A DNA stretch of 64,000 nt, taken from the NCBI RefSeq assembly GCF_002002725.1, contig NZ_MUNW01000062.1:434001-498000 (forward strand), read 5' to 3'. The notes below the pieces were generated by a model. That model was not told where the DNA came from, made no database searches, and saw only the letters and a program-made list of their open reading frames with translations. Every line of letters starts with the position of its first letter. Position 1 is the stretch's first letter. The DNA comes from Sinorhizobium sp. A49 (GTDB lineage Bacteria > Pseudomonadota > Alphaproteobacteria > Rhizobiales > Rhizobiaceae). The translations under genes and the position numbers were made by a program. Positions 36,000 to 43,917 of this stretch are shown here, in pieces.

Positions 36000-37574
36000 T
36001 CAGGTGAAAGCGTCGGGCATCGAATCTTTGCGCTCGGCGATAAAGGCCTTCAGCGCGTCGTCGATCGCGGGATCAAGGTAAGGCGCCTCGTAATGCTCCA
36101 GCCAGCTGCGGCAAAGAGCATTGGCACGCTGCTCGATACGCTTTTCGCCTTCCACTTCCCACTGTTCGTAGGAGTTGTTGTCGGCAAGCGGCGACCGGTA
36201 GAACGCGGTCTGGAAGTTGGCCTGGGTGTGGGCGCAGCCGAGGTAATGGCTGCCCGGGCCGACTTCGCGGATGGCGTCGAGCGCCTGGGCGTTTTCGGAG
36301 AGATCCACGCCTTCGGCCATCTTCTGCATCATGCCGAGCTGGTCCTGGTCGATCATGAACTTCTCGTAGGAAGAGATCAGACCGCCTTCGAGCCAGCCGG
36401 CCGCATGCAGGACGAAATTGGTGCCGGCAAGCAGCGTCATGTTGAGCGTATTGGCCGATTCATGCGCGGCCTGCGCGTCCGGAACCTTGGAGCCGCAAAG
36501 CGAACCCCCGGTGCGGAACGGCAGCTTCAGACGGCGGGCGAGCTGTGCCGCGCCATAGGAAACCAGCGACGGCTCCGGCGTGCCGAAGGTCGGCGCACCC
36601 GACTGCATCGAGATCGACGCCGCGAACGTGCCGAACAAGACAGGCGCGCCCTTGCGGATCAGCTGGGTGAAGGAGGCACCGGCCAGCACTTCGGCCAGGA
36701 TCTGAGTCAGCGTGCCGGCAACAGTCACCGGGCTCATGGCGCCCGAAAGGATGAAGGGCGAGAGAACGCAGGCCTGGTTGTGACGCGCATAGACCTTGAG
36801 CGCACCCACCATGGTTTCGTCAAAAACCATCGGCGAGTTGGCGTTGATCAGGTTGAGCGTGACGCAATTGTTTTCGACGAACTCGTCGCCGAAGACGATC
36901 TTCGCCATGGCGATCGTGTCTTCGGCGCGCTCGGGCGCCGTCACCGAGCCCATGAACGGCTTGTCGGAATATTTGATGTGGCTATAGACCATATCGAGGT
37001 GACGCTTGTTCACCGGGATATCGACGGGCTCACAGACCGTACCGCCGGACGAGTGCATCGACGGCGCCATGTAGGCGAGTTTCACGAAATTGCGGAAGTC
37101 CTCGATCGTCGCATAACGCCTGACGCCTTCGAGATCGCGCACGAAGGGGGGGCCATAGACCGGCGCGAAGATCGTCGCCTTGCCGCCGACCTGGGCGCTA
37201 CGGGCCGGGTTGCGGGCGTGCCAGGTAAATTCCGACGGCGCCGTTTTCAGAAGCTCGCGGCAAAGACCCTTCGGAAAGTGGACGCGCTGGCCGCGCACGT
37301 CGGCACCCGCCTGCTTCCAAAGCTCCAGCGCCTCGGCGTCGTCACGGAACTCGATGCCGATTTCCTCAAGGATAATATCGGCGTTGCGCTCGATGAGCTC
37401 CAGGCCCTCTTCGTCCAAGACCTCATATTCGCGAATCTTGCGCTGGATGTAAGGCAGCGACGGCCCCGGGCCGCCGCCGGTGCGCGAGGCACGCCGTGCC
37501 GCCGCTCCCCGCCCCTCGCCACGCGAGCGGCGACCGCCACCCTCAACCGCGTCCTGTTCTGTCACGTCGCTCAT
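36000..37574 (-). CDS. mttB: Trimethylamine/glycine betaine methyltransferase, MttB superfamily, non-pyrrolysine
   Basis: The 524-residue protein would transfer a methyl group from a quaternary or tertiary amine to a corrinoid protein. The frame is continuous, so no amber pyrrolysine codon is used. It starts at ATG 37574; the first 45 residues are an Arg/Gly-rich tail. Characteristic family segments include FAPVYGPPFVRDLEGVRRY, GTVCEPVDIPVNKRHLDMVY, FRTGGSLCGSKVPDAQAAHE and a C-terminal DPAIDDALKAFIAERKDSMPD. Non-pyrrolysine members known from bacteria include the glycine betaine enzyme MtgB, so betaines are likelier than trimethylamine. It is divergent from its presumed corrinoid partner. 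Confidence 0.92.
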   Translation of the reverse strand: MSDVTEQDAVEGGGRRSRGEGRGAAARRASRTGGGPGPSLPYIQRKIREYEVLDEEGLELIERNADIILEEIGIEFRDDAEALELWKQAGADVRGQRVHFPKGLCRELLKTAPSEFTWHARNPARSAQVGGKATIFAPVYGPPFVRDLEGVRRYATIEDFRNFVKLAYMAPSMHSSGGTVCEPVDIPVNKRHLDMVYSHIKYSDKPFMGSVTAPERAEDTIAMAKIVFGDEFVENNCVTLNLINANSPMVFDETMVGALKVYARHNQACVLSPFILSGAMSPVTVAGTLTQILAEVLAGASFTQLIRKGAPVLFGTFAASISMQSGAPTFGTPEPSLVSYGAAQLARRLKLPFRTGGSLCGSKVPDAQAAHESANTLNMTLLAGTNFVLHAAGWLEGGLISSYEKFMIDQDQLGMMQKMAEGVDLSENAQALDAIREVGPGSHYLGCAHTQANFQTAFYRSPLADNNSYEQWEVEGEKRIEQRANALCRSWLEHYEAPYLDPAIDDALKAFIAERKDSMPDAFT

Positions 37575-37910
37575 GTACTCATTCCTCTCCCGCGCATTTC
37601 TTGATCTTGCGCCTTGAAGCACCAGTTGGCCCTAATGCTACCAAGCCGCAGGGACTGTACGGGTCTCAATGCGCCAACGAGTGGCGCAACTCGAACACTG
37701 CGATCTGCGTCATCGCCGTCCAAAAACCGCATGGCGCGAATATATTGTTTTTGTTAAGAATATACAGGCCTCGAAAGAAGCTGCTCGTCCGTCGCTTTTT
37801 GTCATATGCGACGTCGCTTTCGAAAACAGATTTTTACACGTCGACCGCTATTGATTGTTGAACGTGTCCGGATTTTAGCCCGGCCGTGCCAGGAACCGAG
37901 GAACCCTACT
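37575..37910. promoter_or_regulatory. Divergent control region of mttB and the corrinoid protein gene
   Basis: This 336-bp AT-richer region separates the two divergent partners, so it should hold both promoters. Between 37790 and 37820 CGTCGCTTT occurs twice in direct orientation with a 22-bp period, interlocked with GTCGC-N12-GCGAC. Direct repeats about two helical turns apart are the usual site form for AraC/GlxA-family activators, such as the gene at 59803. The protein that binds it is not known. Confidence 0.4.
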
Positions 37911-38609
37911 ATGGCAGACGATGAAATCATTCTCGAGGACCTTTCCGACGAGGAACTTGTGCAGCAGATGCATGACGACCTCTATGACGGCCTCAAGGAG
38001 GAGATCGAGGACGCAACCAACATCCTGCTCAAGCGTGGTTGGACGCCCTACGACGTCCTGACGCAGGCACTGGTCGAAGGCATGCGCATCGTCGGCGTCG
38101 ACTTCCGCGATGGCATCCTGTTCGTGCCGGAAGTGCTGCTGTCGGCCAACGCGATGAAGGCGGGCATGTTCATCCTGCGGCCGCTTCTCGCCGAAACCGG
38201 CGCACCGAAGCTCGGCAAGATGGTGATCGGCACCGTCAAGGGCGACATTCACGACATCGGCAAGAACCTCGTCGGCATGATGATGGAAGGCGCCGGCTTC
38301 GATGTCGTCGACCTCGGCATCAACAACCCGGTCGAAAACTACCTGGAAGCGATCGAACGCGAGCAGCCCGACATCCTCGGCATGTCGGCGCTCCTGACCA
38401 CGACCATGCCCTACATGAAGGTCGTGATCGATACGCTGAAGGAAAAGGGACTGCGTGACGACTACGTCGTTCTCGTCGGCGGCGCGCCGCTCAACGAGGA
38501 ATTCGGCAAGGCCGTCGGCGCCGACGCCTACTGCCGCGACGCGGCCGTCGCGGTCGAGACAGCCAAGGACTTCATGAAGCGCAAGCACAACCTGCTCGCT
38601 GCCGGCTGA
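37911..38609 (+). CDS. mttC: Corrinoid (B12-binding) methyltransferase protein, MttC/MtgC family
   Basis: A 232-residue methyl carrier. The helical B12-binding cap is at residues 8-95 (EELVQQMHDDLYDGLKEEIE, VDFRDGILFVPEVLLSANAM). The Rossmann-like cobalamin domain follows with the cobalt-ligand motif GDIHDIGKN, in which His114 is the lower ligand, then GAGFDVVDLGINNP and VLVGGAPLN. This is the standard size and layout of corrinoid partners in three-component methyltransferases. It starts behind a good GAGGA site and ends in a strong terminator, forming a single-gene transcript. Confidence 0.93.
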   Translation: MADDEIILEDLSDEELVQQMHDDLYDGLKEEIEDATNILLKRGWTPYDVLTQALVEGMRIVGVDFRDGILFVPEVLLSANAMKAGMFILRPLLAETGAPKLGKMVIGTVKGDIHDIGKNLVGMMMEGAGFDVVDLGINNPVENYLEAIEREQPDILGMSALLTTTMPYMKVVIDTLKEKGLRDDYVVLVGGAPLNEEFGKAVGADAYCRDAAVAVETAKDFMKRKHNLLAAG

Positions 38610-38628
38610 GTCTGGTTCATCAACAAGA

Positions 38629-38666
38629 AAGCCGGCCGCAGCAATGACGCTTGCGGCCGGCTTTTT
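38629..38666 (+). terminator. Intrinsic terminator after the corrinoid protein gene
   Basis: GCCGGCCGCA (38631-38640) pairs with TGCGGCCGGC (38652-38661) and five T residues follow. This perfect GC-rich stem directly follows the corrinoid gene. Confidence 0.9.
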
Positions 38667-38679
38667 CATTTTCAGGGCA

Positions 38680-38838
38680 TCAGTTGGCGGCGTTGGCCAC
38701 CTTCTTGCCCGCAGACTGTGTCGCGTTGACGGTGTTTGCGGTATCCTGACCGATGCCGCGGATGGTGTTGCCGCAGGCACTGAGCGTCGTCAAAGCAACA
38801 AGGATGACACTGACGGTCGCAATGGTTTGTGCTTTCAT
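38680..38838 (-). CDS. Entericidin A/B-family small lipoprotein
   Basis: A 52-residue protein encoded between the terminator and the DUF1638 gene. It has a lipoprotein signal ending in the lipobox LSAC at residues 19-22, then GNTIRGIGQDTANTVNAT, the glycine/threonine pattern of entericidin-type peptides. These small outer-membrane lipoproteins are linked to stress and cell death in enterobacteria; the function in rhizobia is not known. It lies on the opposite strand to its corrinoid neighbours. Confidence 0.85.
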   Translation of the reverse strand: MKAQTIATVSVILVALTTLSACGNTIRGIGQDTANTVNATQSAGKKVANAAN

Positions 38839-38877
38839 GGCCAGCTTCCTTCACATTGATGGGTAAGTGGAATCGAG

Positions 38878-39498
38878 ATGGAAAATGTATCGCGCACAAT
38901 AGAACGCACACAACCGGAAAAAGTTCACGTCATCGGTTGCGGCGCGATCGCGCGCGAAATTCTTGCCGTCTGTCGGGCCAACAGGCTCGATCATGTTGAC
39001 CTCGCCTGCCTTCCCGCCATCTGGCACAACACGCCCGACAAGATCACCCCTGGGGTCCGGGAAGCGATCGCCAAGGCTCGGCAGGAGGGCTTTCAGCGCA
39101 TCTTCATCGCCTATGCCGATTGCGGCACCGGCGGCCATCTCGACCGGCTCTGCGAGGAGGAAAAGGTCGAGCGCATCCCCGGCCCGCACTGCTATTCCTT
39201 TTTCGCCGGCAACGAGGATTTTGCCGGCCGCTGGGACGACGACCTGACCGCCTTTTTCCTCACCGACTTCCTGGCCCGCCAGTTCGAGGCCTTCGTCGTC
39301 GAACCGCTCGGCCTCAAGCGTCACCCGGAACTCCGGGACATGTATTTCGGCCATTACCGCAAGCTCGTCTACCTCTCGCAGCAGGAGGACGAAGCGCTGC
39401 AGGCAAAGGCGAAGGAGGCTGCCGACTATCTCGGCCTCGAATACGAATACCGCTTCACCGGCTATGGCGACCTGACGACATCGCTGCTGCGCGCCTGA
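38878..39498 (+). CDS. DUF1638 protein associated with corrinoid methyltransferases
   Basis: A 206-residue cytoplasmic protein with HVIGCGAIAREI near residue 17, LDHVDLACLPAIWHNTPDKI, FIAYADCGTGGHLDRLC and IPGPHCYSFFAGN. This is the DUF1638 family, which in many genomes sits next to MttB-type methyltransferases and corrinoid proteins. Its biochemical role is undescribed. The conserved cysteines and the GHL, PHCYSF segments suggest metal, cofactor or tetrapyrrole handling, which is inference. It follows the corrinoid gene on the same strand after the terminator. Confidence 0.85.
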   Translation: MENVSRTIERTQPEKVHVIGCGAIAREILAVCRANRLDHVDLACLPAIWHNTPDKITPGVREAIAKARQEGFQRIFIAYADCGTGGHLDRLCEEEKVERIPGPHCYSFFAGNEDFAGRWDDDLTAFFLTDFLARQFEAFVVEPLGLKRHPELRDMYFGHYRKLVYLSQQEDEALQAKAKEAADYLGLEYEYRFTGYGDLTTSLLRA

Positions 39499-39553
39499 TC
39501 GCGCAATCAGCCAGCACTGGTGACTGACCCGGTCAAAATGGTCCGTTTGACCG

Positions 39554-40789
39554 TCAGCTCGCGAGCAGGATGGAAAGCTCCCCTGGCTTTTCCCCGGGGC
39601 CAGCGCCGGTCGGCCCGCGCCACGTGCCATCGAAGAGCGAGACGGTATTCCGGCCGCCGCGCTTTGCCTCATAAAGTGCGGCATCCGCCGCCCGAAGCAG
39701 GTCTTCCAGCGAGGCTTCGTTCGGTTTTCCCAAGACGACGCCAAGGCTTGCGGTGACGACCTGCCCATCGGCAAGGCCGCGGTTGCGGATGCCGAGCGCC
39801 TCGATCGCCACCCTTATCCTCTCGGCCATGTCGCGCGCATCTTCCCGTTCGACCTCGCTCATCAGCACCAGGATCTCCTCGCCGCCGAAGCGGAAGGTTT
39901 CGCCCGCCCCGGCCACCTCGCGCAGGATGCGGCGACAGACGGCCCGCAGGCAATCGTCGCCTTCGATATGGCCGTGAACGTCGTTGAACAGCTTGAAGCG
40001 ATCGATATCGAGCATGATCACCGCCACCGTGGCCGCAGCGCCTTGCTCGTTCCAGATCGTCTGGCGAACGCGCGCCAGCGAATGGCGGTTGAGGAGACCT
40101 GTCAGTTCGTCGCGTTCGGATTTGCGCTCCAGCTCCGCGTGCAGCAGGCTGCCGCGCAGCTGATGGAGGAAATTGAGCCGGTCCTTGTGCTCCATGAAAT
40201 AGGCGCTCATTGCCAGGAAGATCGCCAGCGTCACGTAGAACGTGACGATGCCGGTGTAGACGACATCGTCGAAAGCCCCACTCAGCTTCGTCGTCGTAAA
40301 CTGCACGGCGGACATCAGCACCAGCCCGATCATGATCGTCAAGAACCGAGGCCGGAGCGCAATGACGAAGAACAGGAACGCCGCAACATTGCCGTTCTGG
40401 TAGACGAACAGATAGGGGCTGTTGCTGAAGACGGCGACCGACATCGGCAGCGACACGCCAAGCACGGCGACGGAAATGGCAAGGAGATCGTAGTTGCGCG
40501 CGCTCGGCCAGCGCCGGAGTGCCAGCACGCTGATCAGGGCAAAGGGCGTGAAGATGCCGAACCGAACGAGGACAAGCTGCCAGAACACATCCGGCATCAT
40601 CGTCGCGTCGCCGAAATACACGCTGTCGTAGATGAGCGTCCCGATCACCGCCCAAACGACGGCAAGCCTGACGCGGCTTGTGGCGTAGTCGCGCAGGAAA
40701 GCCGCCTCGATATCGCGCGAAAAGCGCAAGAATCTGAACCCGCGGCCGATCTGGCGGTCAACGTCCCCTAGCGTCACGACGCCCATCAT
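39554..40789 (-). CDS. Diguanylate cyclase with N-terminal membrane sensor
   Basis: The 411-residue protein has about six membrane helices in residues 45-215 and a GGDEF domain at about 235-400. The catalytic motif is RFGGEEILVLM, which keeps the GGEE core needed for c-di-GMP synthesis, and DIDRFKLFNDVHGHIEGD precedes it. An RxxD inhibitory site is likely in REDARD. It starts at ATG 40789 behind GGAGAG. The signal sensed is unknown. Confidence 0.9.
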   Translation of the reverse strand: MMGVVTLGDVDRQIGRGFRFLRFSRDIEAAFLRDYATSRVRLAVVWAVIGTLIYDSVYFGDATMMPDVFWQLVLVRFGIFTPFALISVLALRRWPSARNYDLLAISVAVLGVSLPMSVAVFSNSPYLFVYQNGNVAAFLFFVIALRPRFLTIMIGLVLMSAVQFTTTKLSGAFDDVVYTGIVTFYVTLAIFLAMSAYFMEHKDRLNFLHQLRGSLLHAELERKSERDELTGLLNRHSLARVRQTIWNEQGAAATVAVIMLDIDRFKLFNDVHGHIEGDDCLRAVCRRILREVAGAGETFRFGGEEILVLMSEVEREDARDMAERIRVAIEALGIRNRGLADGQVVTASLGVVLGKPNEASLEDLLRAADAALYEAKRGGRNTVSLFDGTWRGPTGAGPGEKPGELSILLAS

Positions 40790-40935
40790 CGACTCTCCGG
40801 CTTGTTGAACGGATGCGTCAGAGGTGACACAGAAAGCTGAACACGCCCTAAAGAGCGGCCACAGCCCCTCTAACCCCGGATGCAGGCTGACTTTGCTTGG
40901 GGGGATTCAGCAATGTGGCGTTCGGGCATGCGGCG

Positions 40936-41544
40936 CTAGCTGCGCGCGGCAATCACCACGCCGGTCGCGATCATCGCACTGCCGGCCACGCGGTTGGGAG
41001 CGCGCACGGCACCGGTGGTGCGAAACCAGCGTGATGAGGCAGCCGACAGCAGGGCGTAGCCTCCCATCGCCCCGATGTTGACGACAAAGACAGTCGCCAG
41101 CACCGCAGCGATGCCGAACCAATCGAGCCCACCGACATCGAGGATCAGCGGCATCAGGCTGGCATGAAACAGGATCGCCTTGGGATTGCCGAAACCGATG
41201 GCAGCCCCGAGCGAAAGAGCGCGGGAAAGCCCCGCCTGCCCCGCCGGAGCATCGGCCGGCGGCGCCGCGGCTGCCCGCCACATGCGATAGCCCAGAAACA
41301 TCAGATAGGCGGCACCGGCATACTTGATCACCAGGAACAGCCAGCCGAAGGTTTGCGCAATGACCGAAAGGCCGGCAAGCACCACGCTCACCAGAACCAT
41401 GTCACTGAGCGCGATGCCGAGCCCGCAGGCAAGCGCCGGGCCGATGCCGCGACTGACGCCTGTCGAAATCACCGCGAACATCGCCGGGCCCGGCGTCACC
41501 GCCGCCAGGAGCAGCGCCAGCATATAGGTGGAAAAAAGCAGCAA
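40936..41544 (-). CDS. LysE-family amino acid exporter, start disturbed by a homopolymer
   Basis: A six-helix exporter of the LysE/RhtB family with TPGPAMFAVISTGVSRGI and the later IGFGNPKAILFH. The frame here opens with TTG at 41544. An ATG-led frame 13 bases further up (around 41555) encodes MTIAAF with the proper upstream sequence, and would join this frame if the six-base A run at 41532-41537 (plus strand) were five. This looks like a frameshift or a base-calling error at the 5' end. If real, the protein starts at TTG or at ATG 41523. Confidence 0.82.
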   Translation of the reverse strand: MLLFSTYMLALLLAAVTPGPAMFAVISTGVSRGIGPALACGLGIALSDMVLVSVVLAGLSVIAQTFGWLFLVIKYAGAAYLMFLGYRMWRAAAAPPADAPAGQAGLSRALSLGAAIGFGNPKAILFHASLMPLILDVGGLDWFGIAAVLATVFVVNIGAMGGYALLSAASSRWFRTTGAVRAPNRVAGSAMIATGVVIAARS

Positions 41545-41931
41545 TCGTCATCGCTACACCCCGACAAAACCTCTTCCCGAACATATTTCTCAAGTATCAA
41601 AGACTCAATAAAGGGATCAACCGAAATGATTTCCAGGCCTCCATGAAACTCCCGAAATTATCCGTTAAAAACCCAAAACAAACAAGGATCTAAACAAATG
41701 TAATAGGGACATACAAAATACATGTAAAACAGGTATCGCACTTATAGGCACGGATAATAGGGGAATAAACCTGCAATACTGACAACGTTTCTTTTGAACT
41801 CCGCGTATTTATTTTGGAACCAAGCGCGCCCCTATCCCGTTTAAAGATCACACGACAACCTATCTGACGCTTCCTCCGCCGCCTCACAAATGGCCGTCTT
41901 TGCGCCGAGATCCGACACGCGGGAGCGTTCA
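41545..41931. other. AT-rich intergenic region with an EcfG-like promoter
   Basis: About 390 bp, clearly lower in GC than average, with A and T runs. It includes the promoter listed at 41816-41841 and no frame I would trust. It marks the left border of the small-gene stress cluster. Confidence 0.5.
41816..41841 (+). promoter_or_regulatory. EcfG (general stress sigma)-like promoter
   Basis: GGAAC at 41816-41820 and CGTT at 41838-41841 are separated by 17 bases, matching the alphaproteobacterial general-stress consensus. The downstream gene starts 90 bp further on. Confidence 0.75.
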
Positions 41932-42126
41932 ATGACCAGACATGTCAAATATGAAAAAGAGGCACTGCTGCGCGGCTGGGATGCAGTCTACGATCTGGAG
42001 GAATTCATTCTGGCCTACAGTTTGGCACCGCTCGCCGCGCGTGAAATCTTTGCGAAAGCCGGCCCCCGCAGGCTCGATCTCGCAAATGCGATGGACGCCC
42101 GGAACCTGGCAGCGACACAACATTAG
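41932..42126 (+). CDS. Small hypothetical protein, 64 aa
   Basis: A charged, helical 64-residue protein starting MTRHVKYEKEALLRGWDAVY, with ATG 41932 behind GGGAG. An EcfG-like promoter lies 90 bp upstream, so it is probably stress induced. No family is recognised. The pattern ALLRGWDAVYDLEEFILAYS suggests a compact two-helix fold. Confidence 0.7.
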   Translation: MTRHVKYEKEALLRGWDAVYDLEEFILAYSLAPLAAREIFAKAGPRRLDLANAMDARNLAATQH

Positions 42127-42271
42127 ACGATAACGCGCTTATGATCCGCGCTTAACTGAAGTCGGTTGCCTCCATGCGTTATTGCGCGCAGGGTGGTTGG
42201 TCGACAGCGATTGAAGCGGGCGCTGTCGCGAACGGGTCTATGTGCCTGTGCCCCAACCAAAGGAGGACGTC

Positions 42272-42589
42272 ATGTCTTCCAGCCATCCAGAACATTATCT
42301 TGATAACGATGACCTCACCCTGTTGGTCGAGGTGCTCACGGCTGCCGGTTTCTACGGAACGACGGCAAATGCAGATCCAAGTGCAAGGCTTGTGGCGACG
42401 CGCTTCCTGATGGCTGCGCTGGAAAACGGTATCGACAGCCGCGAAATGCTTGCTGCAGCCCTTGTCGAGCGTGGCAATGCCTCGAGCGGAGAACATCAGA
42501 CGCCGGCGCAGACAAAAGCCGAAGCAATAGACCGATGGGATGACGAAGGCGGCGCTAGTTCAAGCGTCACCGCCAAGTCTCCTGCTTGA
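42272..42589 (+). CDS. Small hypothetical protein, 105 aa
   Basis: Starts at ATG 42272 behind a strong AGGAGG. The 105-residue product is acidic, with a helical centre DDLTLLVEVLTAAGFYGTTA and a low-complexity tail. It is not recognised, but it belongs to the run of small genes with strong ribosome binding sites in this cluster. Confidence 0.65.
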   Translation: MSSSHPEHYLDNDDLTLLVEVLTAAGFYGTTANADPSARLVATRFLMAALENGIDSREMLAAALVERGNASSGEHQTPAQTKAEAIDRWDDEGGASSSVTAKSPA

Positions 42590-42653
42590 CCGCCGGCTTG
42601 AACGTCAACAGAGCGGCCGTCAGCCCTTCCACTGTTCCAAACAGGAGAATTCG

Positions 42654-42986
42654 ATGCACACACTACCCAGCCTGACGGGCCACCACCTCAGCCCCCGCGA
42701 TCTTTCATTGGTGCGCAGGGTCTTTGAGGCGACCTGTTCAAAGACACGGATGCAAGAGCGCGGCGTACAGGCCGATCGCCTGGCGAGATTCATCATGGAT
42801 GAACTCCGGTTCGGCAACACGGATGAGTCATCGCTTCTGGAATGTGCCCTATGGCACGAGACGCGCCGCATTCCAAACGCCGCGAAAAGCCACTCAATCG
42901 TCGACATCCGAACAGCCAGAACGCGTGAGGGCCGCGATCCCGGCCAGGTAAAAACGAGTGTTCCTCATCATCGAGGCACTCGCTAG
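42654..42986 (+). CDS. Small hypothetical protein, 110 aa
   Basis: ATG 42654 is preceded by ACAGGAG. The product has a helical middle, LSLVRRVFEATCSKTRM, then ADRLARFIMDELRFGNTDES, and a charged, less ordered tail. It is 65 bp behind its neighbour and probably co-expressed with it. Function unknown. Confidence 0.6.
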   Translation: MHTLPSLTGHHLSPRDLSLVRRVFEATCSKTRMQERGVQADRLARFIMDELRFGNTDESSLLECALWHETRRIPNAAKSHSIVDIRTARTREGRDPGQVKTSVPHHRGTR

Positions 42987-43122
42987 CCGCCCACCCCTAC
43001 GCAGCTAGCACCGTCCGCCAACTATCTGACCTCAAATACCTGGCCGCCCCTCACGGGCAGCCAGCACGACCAGGCACGTTGCCTGGAGCATGACAGAGAG
43101 CCCTCTAACCACAGGAGCCATC

Positions 43123-43626
43123 ATGGCCAAGGAAATCAAAACACTGGACGTGCTTTTTCACGATACATTGAAAGACGTCTATTTCGCTGAAAACAGGATC
43201 GTCGACACGCTTCCGAAGATGCGCGATGCCGCCAAGAGCAAGCAGCTCAAGGATGCCTTCGTCAAGCATCTCGGAGAGACAAAGGTTCATGTCGAGCGGC
43301 TGGAGGAGGTCTTCAAGATCATCGGCAAGAAGCCGGAAAAGAAGACATGTGACGCGATCATGGGCATCACCAAGGAAGGCGCCTCGGTCATGGACGAGTA
43401 TGAAGGCTCGCCCGCGCTCGACGCCGGATTGCTTGCCGCTGCGCAGGCTGTCGAACATTACGAAATGTCACGCTACGGCACCTTGCGGACCTGGGCGCTG
43501 GAACTGGACATGAAAGATGCCGCCAAGCTTCTTCAGACGACGCTCGACGAAGAGCAGGCGACAGACATTGCTCTGACCGCGATCGCCACCAAGGTGGTAA
43601 ATCAGAACGCAGAAAAAGCGGCCTAG
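43123..43626 (+). CDS. YciE/DUF892 ferritin-like protein
   Basis: A 167-residue four-helix protein of the ferritin-like DUF892 family. LDVLFHDTLKDVYFAENRIV opens the first helix, VKHLGETKVHVERLEEVF lies in the second, and AVEHYEMSRYGTLRTWA and LLQTTLDEEQATD follow; Glu and His residues are at the places where di-metal ligands sit. The family is stress induced in bacteria, and the neighbourhood here agrees. ATG 43123 is preceded by CAGGAG. Confidence 0.9.
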   Translation: MAKEIKTLDVLFHDTLKDVYFAENRIVDTLPKMRDAAKSKQLKDAFVKHLGETKVHVERLEEVFKIIGKKPEKKTCDAIMGITKEGASVMDEYEGSPALDAGLLAAAQAVEHYEMSRYGTLRTWALELDMKDAAKLLQTTLDEEQATDIALTAIATKVVNQNAEKAA

Positions 43627-43737
43627 AACATTTCCGGGAATAATGCGCACGCGTATTTCCGTCAGGAGTTGCGTGAGAGCAGAGAGACAGGGTGTTTCTG
43701 ACGTCGTCTAGAACGAAACGCTCTAACACGAAAATCG

Positions 43738-43764
43738 GCCCGGCTTGATTCTATCGAGCCGGGC
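43738..43764. terminator. Strong stem-loop, probable terminator
   Basis: GCCCGGCT (43738-43745) and AGCCGGGC (43757-43764) pair perfectly. In the minus-strand direction CGATTTT follows the stem, so it may end the AI-2E transporter transcript, although the stop is about 155 bp away. It may also stop the DUF892 transcript. Confidence 0.5.
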
Positions 43765-43917
43765 AAAGGCTGTTACGGTCCAACAAGCTCGACGTGCCCT
43801 TGGGCAAATGTACAAAAGGCCGTGAAATGCGGCACCGCCCAGGCGCGACGTTTACTCATCGATTTCTCAGTCAAACTGACGCAACGACAAACGCGGAGGT
43901 TGGCATGAGATGGCAAC

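Noticed and set aside
36000-37574. Pyrrolysine-dependent MttB
   Set aside because: There is no in-frame amber codon and no pylB/C/D or pylT/S genes in the window.
35919-37604. 561-codon plus-strand frame opposite mttB
   Set aside because: The frame is a mirror of the mttB coding sequence with Arg/Leu/His-rich translation; mttB has the family motifs.
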